From NCBI GenBank assembly GCA_964551995.1, contig CAZKFD010000016.1, positions 87,696 to 151,695 of the forward strand: DNA of 64,000 nt. Reading direction: 5' to 3'. This document shows, in pieces, positions 26,055-34,885 of this stretch; the stretch's first letter is position 1, and every line of letters starts with the position of its first letter. Source of the DNA: DATKJS01 sp964551995 (lineage in GTDB: Bacteria; Acidobacteriota; Aminicenantia; Aminicenantales; Saccharicenantaceae). Made by a program: the position numbers and the translations under genes. The notes beneath the pieces were generated by a model. It worked only from the letters and a program-made list of their open reading frames with translations. It had not been told where the DNA came from and ran no database searches.

Positions 26055-27020
26055 CTATTTCCCGATCCGAGCTTTCAGCTCGGCGATGAGGCCCTGGACC
26101 CGCGCGATCTCCTTTTCATCCTTGATGAGTTCGATGTATTTCTCGTAGCTCGCGATCGCCTCCGCAGTGTCGCCGGTGCGGGCGCAGGCCTGCCCGAGCG
26201 AGTATCGGGCGGCGGGGTTCTCGGGCTCGATCTCCACCGCCGTCCTCAGATAGAGGACGGCCTTGTCGGCCTGCCCGACGTCGAGATAGAGCTCTCCGAG
26301 CGGCAGGAAGAGCCGGCCTCCGGCCGGATGCATGCGGATGGCAGTCTCGAAAAAGGGGATGGCCTCCGCAGACCTCTTCAGCTTCGCGTAGGTGTTGGCC
26401 AGATTGATGTAGGCCTCGAAAAAGTCCGGCTGGCGCCGGACCGCCGCCTGGAAGGAGGCGAGCGCGGCGTCGTAGTTCTGAAGTTGATAGTAGCAGTTCC
26501 CGATATCGAAAGAAACGGCAGCGACGTCCGGCTGCGCTGCCTCGACGTCTTTATAAAGGGCGAGGGCTTCGGCATATTGACCCTTGACGTAGAGATCGTG
26601 GGCCTGGAGGCTCTTCTCCTCCCAATCCGGTTTGGCCGGCTTGGCCGCCCCGGCCGATTTTTCCGCCGCCGTCCCCTCGGCGCGCATGACGACATCGAAG
26701 ATGTTCTTCCCTTTCGGATCGATGAGAACCCGGCCCTGCGCGCTCCGCATCCCTTCCTTTTCGAGCCTCAAAACATAGCCGCCGGGAGCGATCCCGGCCA
26801 GGACATAATTCCCCCGCGCGTCGGTCTTCACCGTGGCGACGGCGCGGTCAGTCTTCTCGTCCATCAGGATGACGGCCGCGTCCGCGACGGGTTTCCCCAT
26901 GGAATCGGTGATCCTCCCACGGACCGAAAGGGTTTCGGCGGACGGCAGCGCGATGGAGGCCAGGTATAAGAACCCAGCTACGGCAACGGGCACGGCGGCG
27001 AGCGGAAAGCCTTTTTTCAT
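26055..27020 (-). CDS. Exported carboxypeptidase-regulatory-like + TPR repeat protein
   Basis: A 321-residue exported protein. It has an N-terminal hydrophobic segment (residues 5-28). A beta-sandwich of the carboxypeptidase-regulatory type follows (about 32-112, VRGRITDSMGKPVADAAVIL ... NYVLAGIAPGGYVLRLEKEG), and then at least four TPR repeats from about 135 to 310 (for example AEALALYKDVEAAQPDVAAV and AIPFFETAIRMHPAGG). It probably acts in the periplasm or at a membrane surface as a scaffold; no enzyme motif is seen. It converges on the aminotransferase gene, with 11 bases between the stops. Confidence 0.8.
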   Translation of the reverse strand: MKKGFPLAAVPVAVAGFLYLASIALPSAETLSVRGRITDSMGKPVADAAVILMDEKTDRAVATVKTDARGNYVLAGIAPGGYVLRLEKEGMRSAQGRVLIDPKGKNIFDVVMRAEGTAAEKSAGAAKPAKPDWEEKSLQAHDLYVKGQYAEALALYKDVEAAQPDVAAVSFDIGNCYYQLQNYDAALASFQAAVRRQPDFFEAYINLANTYAKLKRSAEAIPFFETAIRMHPAGGRLFLPLGELYLDVGQADKAVLYLRTAVEIEPENPAARYSLGQACARTGDTAEAIASYEKYIELIKDEKEIARVQGLIAELKARIGK

Positions 27021-27035
27021 AATCCCTCCTCTTCA

Positions 27036-27064
27036 AAATTACGCCCCGCGCCGGGCACTGTCAA
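27036..27064 (-). promoter_or_regulatory. Promoter of the TPR protein gene
   Basis: On the minus strand, -35 TTGACA (27059-27064) and -10 TAATTT (27036-27041) are 17 bases apart, just upstream of a GGAGGG ribosome-binding site and ATG 27020. Confidence 0.6.
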
Positions 27065-27067
27065 GAG

Positions 27068-27096
27068 TTCGCAAAACCCCGAGCGCATGTTATAAT
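27068..27096 (+). promoter_or_regulatory. Promoter of the deacetylase-nagB pair
   Basis: -10 TATAAT (27091-27096) with a weak -35 TTCGCA (27068-27073) at 17 bases spacing. It lies 68 bases before the supported start at 27164 and covers the earlier possible ATG at 27095, which supports the downstream start. It diverges from the TPR gene promoter. Confidence 0.55.
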
Positions 27097-27163
27097 GGCG
27101 CTTCTTGAAAGAGCTCGGGCCTCGATGCTGCCGAAGCGGCCGGCGCGCGCAAGGAGACCGACT

Positions 27164-28024
27164 ATGAATTTTCACCACCCCGGCGCCTCGATCTTCGTCC
27201 CGGACGGGACACCCGCCGGGGCGGCCCTCGCACGGGTCACGCATCTCGGAATCGGCGCCCACCCCGACGACCTCGAGATCATGGCCTTCCATGGGATCGC
27301 CGCCTGTTTCGACCGGCCGGACCTCTGGTTCGGGGCCGTGACCTGCACGAACGGCGGCGGCAGCCCCAGGGCCGGAGAATACGCGGCCTTCACGGACGGC
27401 GAGATGGCCGCCCTCCGGCGGCGCGAACAGGAAGAGGCGGCCGTCGTCGGCGGCTACGGAGCTCTTGTCCAACTCGACTACACGAGCGCCGAGGTCAAGG
27501 ACGCCGGGACAAGCCGCCTCAAGGACGACCTGGCGACGATCCTCGGGGCGGCCCGCCCCGACGTCCTCTATACCCACAACCCAGCCGACAAGCACGACAC
27601 TCACGTCGCGGTCGCCCTCGCCGCCGTGGCCGCCGTCCGGACGGTCCCTGGCAAAAACAGGCCCCGGCTCATGTATGGGTGCGAGGTCTGGCGGAGCCTC
27701 GACTGGATGGCCGACGCGGACAAGATCGCCCTGGACGTTGGGGCCCGCGAAAGCCTGGCCACGGCCCTCACGGCCGTCTACGATTCCCAGGTCGCCGGCG
27801 GCAAGAGGTACGATCTGGCCGCGGCCGGACGGCGGCGGGCCAACGCCACTTATTTCGAATCTCACGGCACGGACTCGGCCGAGGGCCTGTGGTTCGCCAT
27901 GGACCTCACGCCCCTCGTGCGGGACGATTCCCTCGACGTTCTCGAATTCGTCCTGGCGCACATCGACAGGTTCCGAAGGGACGTCGCGGACAGAATCCGG
28001 AAGCACGCGCCGAAGACGCGGTAG
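27164..28024 (+). CDS. PIG-L/LmbE-family N-deacetylase
   Basis: A zinc-dependent deacetylase of 286 residues from the PIG-L/LmbE family, which removes acetyl from N-acetylglucosamine-type sugars. The metal-binding motif AHPDDLE is clear (GIGAHPDDLEIMAFHG). The second site HDTH follows in THNPADKHDTHVAVAL. I chose ATG 27164: AAGGAG lies seven bases upstream, and the promoter's -10 box overlaps the earlier ATG. The gene is 22 bases before nagB. The pair could deacetylate N-acetylglucosamine (or its phosphate) and then deaminate glucosamine-6-phosphate (inference). Confidence 0.85.
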   Translation: MNFHHPGASIFVPDGTPAGAALARVTHLGIGAHPDDLEIMAFHGIAACFDRPDLWFGAVTCTNGGGSPRAGEYAAFTDGEMAALRRREQEEAAVVGGYGALVQLDYTSAEVKDAGTSRLKDDLATILGAARPDVLYTHNPADKHDTHVAVALAAVAAVRTVPGKNRPRLMYGCEVWRSLDWMADADKIALDVGARESLATALTAVYDSQVAGGKRYDLAAAGRRRANATYFESHGTDSAEGLWFAMDLTPLVRDDSLDVLEFVLAHIDRFRRDVADRIRKHAPKTR

Positions 28025-28046
28025 AGCGCCCGACAGGAGGGACACG

Positions 28047-28829
28047 ATGGAAGTCGTCATCCAGCCCGACAGCCAGAAGGCCAGCCTGATCGCCGCCCGG
28101 ATCATTGCCCAGCTGATCCGGGAAAAGCCCCACGCCGTGCTCGGCTTCGCGACCGGCAACACGCCGCTTCAACTCTACAAGAACCTCGTCCGGATCCACC
28201 GGGAGGAGGGGCTGGATTTCGCCGGCGTCACGGCCTTCAACCTCGACGAGTACGTCGGCATCCCTCCCGCCCATCCCTCCTCCTTCCACAGCTACATGTG
28301 GGCCCACCTTTTCAGCCAGATCAACATCGCCAAGGAGCGCATCCACATCCCCGACGGGCTGTCGCCCGACGTCCTCGCGACCTGCCGGAAGTACGAAGAA
28401 GCCATCAAATCCGCCGGCGGCATCGACATCCAGGTCCTCGGCATCGGCACGAACGGCCACCTCGGGTTCAACGAGCCGACATCGTCGCTGGGGTCGCGGA
28501 CGCGGATCAAGACCCTGACCGATCAGAGCCGGCTCGACGCGGCCGCGGCCTTCGGCGGCCAGGAGAACGTCCCTTCCCACGTCATCACGATGGGGCTCGG
28601 CACGATCCTCGACAGCCGCATGTGCCTCCTTCTGGCCTTCGGGAAGAAGAAGGCCCGGGCCGTGGCCATGACGGTCGAGGGGCCGCTCACGGCTTCCGTT
28701 CCCGGCTCGGTCCTCCAGCTCCACCCGCGGGCCGTCATCATCGTCGACAAGGACGCCGCTGCGGAGCTCAAGATGGCGGATTACTACGCCTGGGTCTACG
28801 AGCACAAACCGGAGTGGCAGAAGTACTGA
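28047..28829 (+). CDS. nagB: Glucosamine-6-phosphate deaminase
   Basis: A 260-residue enzyme that turns glucosamine-6-phosphate into fructose-6-phosphate and ammonia. Family segments are LGFATGNTPLQLYKNL, the catalytic-base motif FNLDEYVGIP, the His-containing loop GIGTNGHLGFNEP, and VITMGLGTILDSRMCLLLAFG. ATG 28047 follows a CAGGAGG. It is coupled to the LmbE-type deacetylase upstream, an arrangement suited to amino-sugar recycling when NagA is absent; no nagA is seen here. It converges on the permease-propeller gene (stops 3 bases apart). Confidence 0.94.
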   Translation: MEVVIQPDSQKASLIAARIIAQLIREKPHAVLGFATGNTPLQLYKNLVRIHREEGLDFAGVTAFNLDEYVGIPPAHPSSFHSYMWAHLFSQINIAKERIHIPDGLSPDVLATCRKYEEAIKSAGGIDIQVLGIGTNGHLGFNEPTSSLGSRTRIKTLTDQSRLDAAAAFGGQENVPSHVITMGLGTILDSRMCLLLAFGKKKARAVAMTVEGPLTASVPGSVLQLHPRAVIIVDKDAAAELKMADYYAWVYEHKPEWQKY

Positions 28830-28832
28830 GGA

Positions 28833-30776
28833 TCAGTAAATCCTTTTCCAATCCTTCTTCTCGAGGTCGAAACGCCAGAGCGTATTGTTCTTGCCGTCCT
28901 CGACGAGGGCCTGATGGCCGACGACCTGAAGGCCAGCCGGCTTGTTCATCCAGGCCGGGAACGGGGCTTGGCCTTCCTCCTGAAGATCCACACCGAGGAT
29001 TTTCAGACTGTTGGCTTCGCGGTCGATGACGACGAGCTTCATGCCGTCCGCAGTCCAGGACGGCGCAAAGAGCATGGCCGCGGCCTCGCTCGTCGTCATC
29101 CGCTTTTCAGCGACGACTCTCTGAGCTGCGAGCGAATAGACCGCCAGGATATAAACGTCCTGCCCATTCGGCTGGGGTCTCCGAGCGACATAAGCGAGCC
29201 GGTCACCCTGGCTACCCCAGAACGCCCATAAGCAATCATGGTCAATCGATGCCTCGTTCTTTCTAAGCTCGACCGTCTTGAGGTCAAACAGGCCGAGCGT
29301 CCATGGCCTCTCCGGGGTTGCCTGATACTTGAGCGCCATGAGATTGCCTTGCGGGGACGATGGGAACCATGAGGCCGGCGCGGCGTTTTCGAATAGAATC
29401 CTGGAATTCTTGCTCTCCAGGTCGTAAAGCCAGAGGGTGAAGATCTTCGGCTTGTTACTTTCTCTCCTCGAAAGGAGCAGGGCGTTTCCGTCCCGGGCCC
29501 AGGCCACGAAACGAATGAAATAGATTCCGTGCGGAATGCCGAAGAGCGCGGCGTCGTCGGGGAGGTTCTCCAGCCGTGTCCCGTCAGTGCGGGCGATCCA
29601 CAGCGGAGGAGACTGGCAGCGATGTCCTCCGTAGGCGCTATCGGACAGGATCGCGACCTTCGTGCCGTCGGGGGAGATTAGGAGGTCTATAATAAACGTA
29701 TCGTCGGGCCAATGGTTCTTCCCGCGGGCGCCGCCGATGATGCACGTGCGTCCCGTCCCGTCAGAGTTCTCGACCCAGAGCTTTTCCGTGATATCGTGCC
29801 GCGTCCTGACTTCGTACGCCGTGTAGGCGACCTTGCCTCCGGCCGCCGAAACGACGGAATACGAGAACGGTCCCGCCTTCATCAGCCATTGGATCCGGTC
29901 TTCGGCCGGGGAATACTTAAAGATCCCCCGGTCGGTTTTGTAACAGGCCTCCCCTCCAGTGAAGGCTATTTCCCACAGATGGCTCCGGCCGTGTGTGGGA
30001 CTCGAGCGGGCCCAAACGGCCGTGCCGACTAGGGCCAGCACAAGCAGCGGCGCGGCCCATCCGACGAAACCCAGGAGCTGACTCCGAGGCTGCGAAAAGT
30101 CCGACCGGACAAGGGTCAGGATCGAGGCCGCGGCGAAAGCCAGGGCCAGGAGCATCTGGCCGACGAGGAATACCGGCAAGGCTTTCTCCGGCGCGATCCA
30201 AGCCAGGTGCCCGCCCACCCTCGAGTTCAAGACGGCCCAGACCACAGCCGCGACCCCCACGCCGGCGAAGACGCCGATGAAGAGGACGCTGAACTGGCGC
30301 TCGTGAAGTAGAGAGAGCGAGAATGAGATCATCAAAAGAAAGGCGGATTGCCAAAAAGCCCACGACGGAAATCCGGGGCCGATGGGGAAACCCACAAGGA
30401 CTTGCGTTCCCCCGGCGAGTTCCGAGATCCCCGGAACGGCGAGCCACGCCGCCGCGAATACGAGCCAAAGGGCGGCGAGCATGCTTAGGTGAGCGACGAA
30501 CTTCGCCAGCCAGATCGAAGTCTTGTGGACCGGCCGGGAGAAGAGATAAGCCCAGGCACCGCTCCTGAATTCCGTCTCGAAGCCCCCGGTCCCGAGGATG
30601 AGCGCGGCGAAAGGGAAAAAGACGAGGAGCACGGCGTAGGCCAGCCACTCGCGGACGTCCTTTTTCTCGCGAAAGAAGGACTGGCCCAGGACGAGGAGGA
30701 CGAGGACGGCCAGCTCGAAAAAGAAGAGGAACGCCTTCTCCTTCCATTCCTTGAGGTACAAAGCTATGAACATCAC
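28833..30776 (-). CDS. ABC-2-type permease fused to a beta-propeller domain
   Basis: A 647-residue membrane protein. Residues 1 to about 265 hold six or so hydrophobic segments in an ABC-2 permease layout, with FETEFRSGAWAYLFSRPVHK after the second segment. The remaining 380 residues are soluble, with TolB/WD40-like blades (ISPDGTKVAILSD, WARDGNALLLSRR, SWTADGMKLVVID) and WVENSDGTGR. The gene overlaps the ABC ATPase by four bases, so the permease role is well supported. The propeller presumably lies outside the cytoplasm and may sense or bind the exported substrate (inference). I know of no described family with this fusion. Confidence 0.78.
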   Translation of the reverse strand: MMFIALYLKEWKEKAFLFFFELAVLVLLVLGQSFFREKKDVREWLAYAVLLVFFPFAALILGTGGFETEFRSGAWAYLFSRPVHKTSIWLAKFVAHLSMLAALWLVFAAAWLAVPGISELAGGTQVLVGFPIGPGFPSWAFWQSAFLLMISFSLSLLHERQFSVLFIGVFAGVGVAAVVWAVLNSRVGGHLAWIAPEKALPVFLVGQMLLALAFAAASILTLVRSDFSQPRSQLLGFVGWAAPLLVLALVGTAVWARSSPTHGRSHLWEIAFTGGEACYKTDRGIFKYSPAEDRIQWLMKAGPFSYSVVSAAGGKVAYTAYEVRTRHDITEKLWVENSDGTGRTCIIGGARGKNHWPDDTFIIDLLISPDGTKVAILSDSAYGGHRCQSPPLWIARTDGTRLENLPDDAALFGIPHGIYFIRFVAWARDGNALLLSRRESNKPKIFTLWLYDLESKNSRILFENAAPASWFPSSPQGNLMALKYQATPERPWTLGLFDLKTVELRKNEASIDHDCLWAFWGSQGDRLAYVARRPQPNGQDVYILAVYSLAAQRVVAEKRMTTSEAAAMLFAPSWTADGMKLVVIDREANSLKILGVDLQEEGQAPFPAWMNKPAGLQVVGHQALVEDGKNNTLWRFDLEKKDWKRIY

Positions 30777-31501
30777 GGTCTCCCTCCCTGGGCCTTGGCC
30801 ACGAGGCTGACAAAGATGTCCTCGAGGCTGGCTTGATACCGGGCCTTGACGGTCTCGAAATCCTCGTCCAGGATGAGCCGGCCGCCGTGAAGCACGAGAA
30901 GACGCTCGACGATGCGCTCGAGCTCGTGGACGAGGTGCGTCGCAAAAAGAACGGTCGTTCCCGAGGCGGCCAGCTCCCGGATGACATCCCGGAGAAAATC
31001 CTGCCTCGTGGGGACGTCGAGACCGGAAGTCGGGTCGTCGAGGATGAGGAATTCGGGCGCGGCGGCCAAGGCCACGGCCAATCCCAGCTTAAGCTTCATG
31101 CCCCTCGAGAGCGTCCGGATGCGGGCCTTCGGGTCGATGGCGAAACGTTCGAGGTCAGAGGAAGCCTTCTTGGCGTCCCAGAGCGGATAGAAACGGGCGT
31201 TGAAATTGAGGAGGCTTCTGACGGTCATGTCCTCGTAGAAGAAAGGATCTTCGGGGACGTAGCCGAAGGCCCGCTTGTAGCCACTGTCTCCGAAACCGAT
31301 CCGGCGACCCTTAAAGCGGATTTCCCCCCCGTCGGACGGAATGACACCCATGAGGATCCTGGCCAGCGTCGTCTTGCCCTCGCCGTTGAGGCCGAGAAGG
31401 CCGTAGACGCGCCCGTTTTCGGTGGTCAGGTCGAAATCCTTCAGGACCGGACGACGCCCGAAACTTTTCGAAAGATGATGGATACTCAGAAGCTCACTCA
31501 T
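30773..31501 (-). CDS. ABC transporter ATP-binding protein
   Basis: A 242-residue ATPase with Walker A GLLGLNGEGKTTL, signature LSRGMKLKLGL, Walker B FLILDDPTSGLD and switch His in LFATHLVHELE. The signature LSRG is a variant of LSGG. ATG 31501 overlaps the end of the GntR regulator gene by 8 bases, and the 3' end overlaps the permease-propeller gene by four. It powers the exporter encoded next to it. The three-gene layout resembles the ytr-type exporters of Firmicutes, controlled by a YtrA-like GntR repressor. Confidence 0.92.
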   Translation of the reverse strand: MSELLSIHHLSKSFGRRPVLKDFDLTTENGRVYGLLGLNGEGKTTLARILMGVIPSDGGEIRFKGRRIGFGDSGYKRAFGYVPEDPFFYEDMTVRSLLNFNARFYPLWDAKKASSDLERFAIDPKARIRTLSRGMKLKLGLAVALAAAPEFLILDDPTSGLDVPTRQDFLRDVIRELAASGTTVLFATHLVHELERIVERLLVLHGGRLILDEDFETVKARYQASLEDIFVSLVAKAQGGRP

Positions 31502-31895
31502 GACGGCCTCCCCTCGTCTTGTTCGCGTTCTTCGAAAGCCGCTCCTCGAAGATCTTGAGGATGTCGTCATCTGCGAGAGCGAACTTCCGGGCCTCGGCGA
31601 TCGCCCCGTCCATGACCCGGGCCAGACGGGTCTTGCGGTCATTCGCGGCGTCGAGACCAGCCCTGGGAGCGATGAACGAGCCGCGGCCTTTCTGGGTCGA
31701 GATCAGGCCGGTCTGCTCGAGCTCGCGGTAAGCCCTGGCCACGGTATTCGGATTGATGATGATCTCGGCCGCCAGGTCGCGGATGGACGGGAGGGGGTCG
31801 TGGACTTTCAGCCGTCCCGTGGCCACAAGCCTGAGGATCTCCTGCTTGACCTGCTCGTAGATCGGAACAAAACTCGCGGGATCGACTCTTATCAC
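31494..31895 (-). CDS. GntR-family transcriptional regulator (YtrA-like)
   Basis: A 133-residue regulator. The N-terminal winged helix-turn-helix (residues 10-75, YEQVKQEILRLVATG ... INPNTVARAYRELEQTGLI) is followed by only a short helical tail, as in the YtrA subfamily that controls ABC exporters. It is the first gene of the operon with the ABC ATPase and the permease-propeller protein. It probably represses its own operon through the palindrome 21 bases upstream. Confidence 0.92.
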   Translation of the reverse strand: MIRVDPASFVPIYEQVKQEILRLVATGRLKVHDPLPSIRDLAAEIIINPNTVARAYRELEQTGLISTQKGRGSFIAPRAGLDAANDRKTRLARVMDGAIAEARKFALADDDILKIFEERLSKNANKTRGGRHE

Positions 31896-31915
31896 GGCAT
31901 CGCCTCCGTATCGCT

Positions 31916-31951
31916 GTATTATTAATATAATACACTTTTCGGATTTGTCAA
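31916..31951 (-). promoter_or_regulatory. Promoter and palindromic operator of the GntR-ABC operon
   Basis: On the minus strand, -35 TTGACA (31946-31951) and -10 ATATTA (31923-31928) are 17 bases apart. An 18-base perfect palindrome, GTATTAT-TAAT-ATAATAC (31916-31933), covers the -10 box. Its position and symmetry fit a dimeric GntR-family repressor, most likely the product of the adjacent gene. Confidence 0.72.
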
Positions 31952-31965
31952 GCGCTTTTTAATTT

Positions 31966-32071
31966 AGGAATTTGGGGACACAATACTCATTTCCGAATTT
32001 CTTCCTCGCTCGGGCCAATTCGCCCGATAAATCCTGATAAGCAGGGAAATGAGTATTGTGTCCCCCTATTT
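31966..32071. repeat. REP-like inverted-repeat element, copy 2
   Basis: The left arm (31966-31994) contains TTTGGGGACACAATACTCAT and the right arm (32044-32071) its inverse, ATGAGTATTGTGTCCCC. The interior of about 50 bases has its own small hairpin, CGGGC-CAATTC-GCCCG. It shares its arms, but not its interior, with the element at 15938-16138. It lies between the gntR promoter and the universal stress protein gene. Confidence 0.7.
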
Positions 32072-32167
32072 AAATGCGGCCTTCCTTTTCCGCGGCCTCC
32101 CATGTAAACTGGGGAGGGTCTTTCCGCGCGGGGGGCCGTCAGATCTCATGTTCGAAAGGAGAATCCG

Positions 32168-33034
32168 ATGAACGGACTTTTCAAGCACATCCTTTGGGCC
32201 ACGGACTACTCGGAAGAGGCGGATGTCGCGCTTCTCTACGCCAGCCTGTTCGCCAAGACCTTCGGCTCTCAACTCTCGGCCCTCCATGTGGTGCCGGACT
32301 TCTCCGCCGTTCTCTACGAGTCCCTGCCGGCCGAAGAAGCCGAGCTCGCGGGTAAGATCGAGGCGGCCACCGAGGCGGCCGAAGACCGCATCCGGGAGAT
32401 CAGCCGTAAGAGGGGGATAGCCTTCAACCATATTTACATCAAGAAAGGCCCGGCGGCCGCAGCCGTATGCGAGGCCGCCAACAGGGAAAATGCCGATCTC
32501 ATCGTCATCGGCCGGACGGGCGCCTCGGGCCCGGGAAAGACGCCCCTCGGCAGCATCGCCGGGAACATCCTTCGTAACTCCGCCGTTCCGGTCCTGGTGG
32601 CCAAGAAAGGAAAGCGAAGCCTGGACATCCACAAGATCCTCGTCCCCACGGATTTTTCGGCAGGCGAGGAAATCGAACGCGATTTCGCCTGGAAACTAGC
32701 CAAGGGATTCCAGGCGTCCATCGTTTTCCTCTACATTCTCGAGCTCTACGGCCACGACTTCCGGCTGACGGAAGAGCACTTCGCCACCGCCCTCGACAAA
32801 CTCAGGGCGCGCCGCCGCAAAGAGCACGTCGGCGTCGACATGCGCGAAGACGTCTACAAGGCCCATAACGCCGCTGAGGGGATCATCGACTACACGAAAA
32901 CTCACCCCAGCGACCTGATCGTCATGTCGACCCACGTCGGGAAGGTCGCCCGCTTCTTCCTCGGAAGCAACACAGAAAAGGTCATCGCCCGGGGTCCAGC
33001 CGCCGTCTTTGCCATCCCGCCGAAGCGCGCTTGA
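32168..33034 (+). CDS. Tandem universal stress protein (two UspA domains)
   Basis: A 288-residue cytoplasmic protein made of two UspA domains (about 1-145 and 150-288). The first domain keeps the nucleotide-binding pattern in VIGRTGASGPGKTPLGSIAG followed by SAVPVLV. The second has a related pattern in MSTHVGKVARFFLGSNTEK. Such proteins bind ATP or AMP and act in stress or energy-limitation responses; no partner gene is evident. A GAAAGGAG precedes the ATG. Confidence 0.92.
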   Translation: MNGLFKHILWATDYSEEADVALLYASLFAKTFGSQLSALHVVPDFSAVLYESLPAEEAELAGKIEAATEAAEDRIREISRKRGIAFNHIYIKKGPAAAAVCEAANRENADLIVIGRTGASGPGKTPLGSIAGNILRNSAVPVLVAKKGKRSLDIHKILVPTDFSAGEEIERDFAWKLAKGFQASIVFLYILELYGHDFRLTEEHFATALDKLRARRRKEHVGVDMREDVYKAHNAAEGIIDYTKTHPSDLIVMSTHVGKVARFFLGSNTEKVIARGPAAVFAIPPKRA

Positions 33035-33091
33035 GCGGCCGTTCGAGCGTTTGACTTTTGGCGGGGATTTGACTAAGAAAAGACCGGAACC

Positions 33092-34864
33092 GTGAAAAAA
33101 ATGAGAAAAGCACTGATTCTCGCATTCTCTCTTATCCTGCTTATCCTGGCCGCCTCCTGCGCCCGGACGGCCGTCCCGATTTCCCGCTTCGGCTATCCGG
33201 TCGACGGCGAGCCCTGGTATTTTATCCGAGTCTCGATCACCCCTCCCGCCGCGGCGGCGGGGACCGTCTGCAGGGTGGCCCGTGTCGAGGTCGACAAGGC
33301 CCGGTGCCGGGACTTTCTTCTTATTCAGGACGGAAAGGAGCTGAACGCTAACGAGATCAGGATGGACCGGCCGTTCGAGGTCAAGGTCCGCTACGGCTGG
33401 CTGCCGAAGACGACCTACGCCGTCGACCTCACCCTGGAGGATGCCAAGTCGGGCCGTCAAACGTCCCTCGGCTGGTCGGGGACCTCGCCCGCGGGTCCGG
33501 GCTATTGGGACTCCGCCTGGAGAAATTATCTCTCGCTGATCCTTTCCGAGGAGAACGGGGTGGCGAGGACGAACAATCTGGTCCATGCCACGGTCAGTGT
33601 GCTGAGCTCGTATCTCCGGTCTCCTGACGAAATCCGCGTCGTCCGGGCCGAGCCGGCCGCCGCCGGCGGCGTCTCCTACCGTGAGGTCTCGAGCCAAGTC
33701 TACGACCTCGTCAAGTGGGACGACGAGAAGATCATGGGGACAGAGGAGAAGGATGCCCGAACGGGGAAGCCCGTCGTCCGCTATCACCCGACGACCACAC
33801 TGAGCGTGGCCTTCCTGGCCGACCTCAAGCCCGGATCCAAGGCCACCTATCTCGTCTTCTTCAACAACCCGGCAGCCGTCAAGCCCGTTTACGCCTCCGG
33901 CCTGGCAGTCCAGAAAGGCGCGAATCTCGCCCGCACGATCGAAAACCGTTATTATAAGATCGCCCTTCAGGAGAAAAGCGGCGTCATCTACGAGATCACC
34001 GAGAAGACGACGGGCCTCAAGCTCGAGCACAAGCTCGAGACCAACGGCGCCATCCAGTGGAACCCGGACGTCTACTCGCCGCCGCACTCCTGGTACCACA
34101 GTTCTGACTGGTCGGACCCGGTCGCCACCGAGGTCGAGGGTCCCGTGTTTTACTCGATGAATCTCAAGGGCACGCTCCCCTTCCCCAAGGGGATTGCCAT
34201 CGGGATCCGCGACCGCTTCTACGCCGACTCGCCGGTCATCATGGTCGAATCGGTCATCGACATCGGCGAGGACATCTTCGTCAAGGCCCTGCGGGACGCC
34301 GAGGTCGTCTTCAACAAGGCCGTCTTCACCAAGGCGGCCTTCAAGAGGGACGGCCGGACGGAGGTCCTCGACCTCGCGACGTCCCGCATGCACCCGGACC
34401 ACGCCGCGGTCCTGCGGCCGGACACGCCCTGGGTCTGCTTCTTCGACGAAACCAAGGGCATCGGGTTCGCCGTCCTCTATCTCGACCTGGCGACGCCCAA
34501 CCTCGGCGGCGGCTCGGCCTCGCTCGAGCAGCCTTTCATCTATATCGAGAACGGGCCGTGGTATTACGCTTCGCGCGGCTTCGTCTACTCGTTCGCTTCC
34601 AACAACCAGACCCGGATGCTGCCCGTCAAGGCGGGGAGCATCTACTACGAACGGAACGCCTGGATCGTCTTTTCCTATCCCAAGGGAGAGGCCCTCGACG
34701 CCTACCTCGACGCCTGGTTCAGCCAGCTCCGGCACCCCGTGGCCGTCGCGGAGAACATGGAGACGTTCGCCGAGAGCCCGGAAGGCTGGATCGTGCCCAT
34801 CCTGACCGAGCCCTTCGAGGAGGGCGTCAAGTCGGCCCTGGGCGGAACGGAACGGAGAAAATAG
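33092..34864 (+). CDS. Lipoprotein of unknown function
   Basis: A 590-residue predicted lipoprotein: a positively charged N-terminus, a hydrophobic stretch and a lipobox LAASC near residue 24. The rest is soluble and rich in beta-strand patterns. The segment ENRYYKIALQEKSGVIYEIT resembles beta-sandwich domains of carbohydrate-active enzymes, but no catalytic motif is recognised and I do not name a family. The start is GTG 33092 or ATG 33101. A TTGACT/TAAGAA promoter (33051-33079, 17-base spacing) lies just upstream, so the leader is very short. Confidence 0.7.
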   Translation: MKKMRKALILAFSLILLILAASCARTAVPISRFGYPVDGEPWYFIRVSITPPAAAAGTVCRVARVEVDKARCRDFLLIQDGKELNANEIRMDRPFEVKVRYGWLPKTTYAVDLTLEDAKSGRQTSLGWSGTSPAGPGYWDSAWRNYLSLILSEENGVARTNNLVHATVSVLSSYLRSPDEIRVVRAEPAAAGGVSYREVSSQVYDLVKWDDEKIMGTEEKDARTGKPVVRYHPTTTLSVAFLADLKPGSKATYLVFFNNPAAVKPVYASGLAVQKGANLARTIENRYYKIALQEKSGVIYEITEKTTGLKLEHKLETNGAIQWNPDVYSPPHSWYHSSDWSDPVATEVEGPVFYSMNLKGTLPFPKGIAIGIRDRFYADSPVIMVESVIDIGEDIFVKALRDAEVVFNKAVFTKAAFKRDGRTEVLDLATSRMHPDHAAVLRPDTPWVCFFDETKGIGFAVLYLDLATPNLGGGSASLEQPFIYIENGPWYYASRGFVYSFASNNQTRMLPVKAGSIYYERNAWIVFSYPKGEALDAYLDAWFSQLRHPVAVAENMETFAESPEGWIVPILTEPFEEGVKSALGGTERRK

Positions 34865-34885
34865 CGGCCCGGGATTTGGGGCTTG

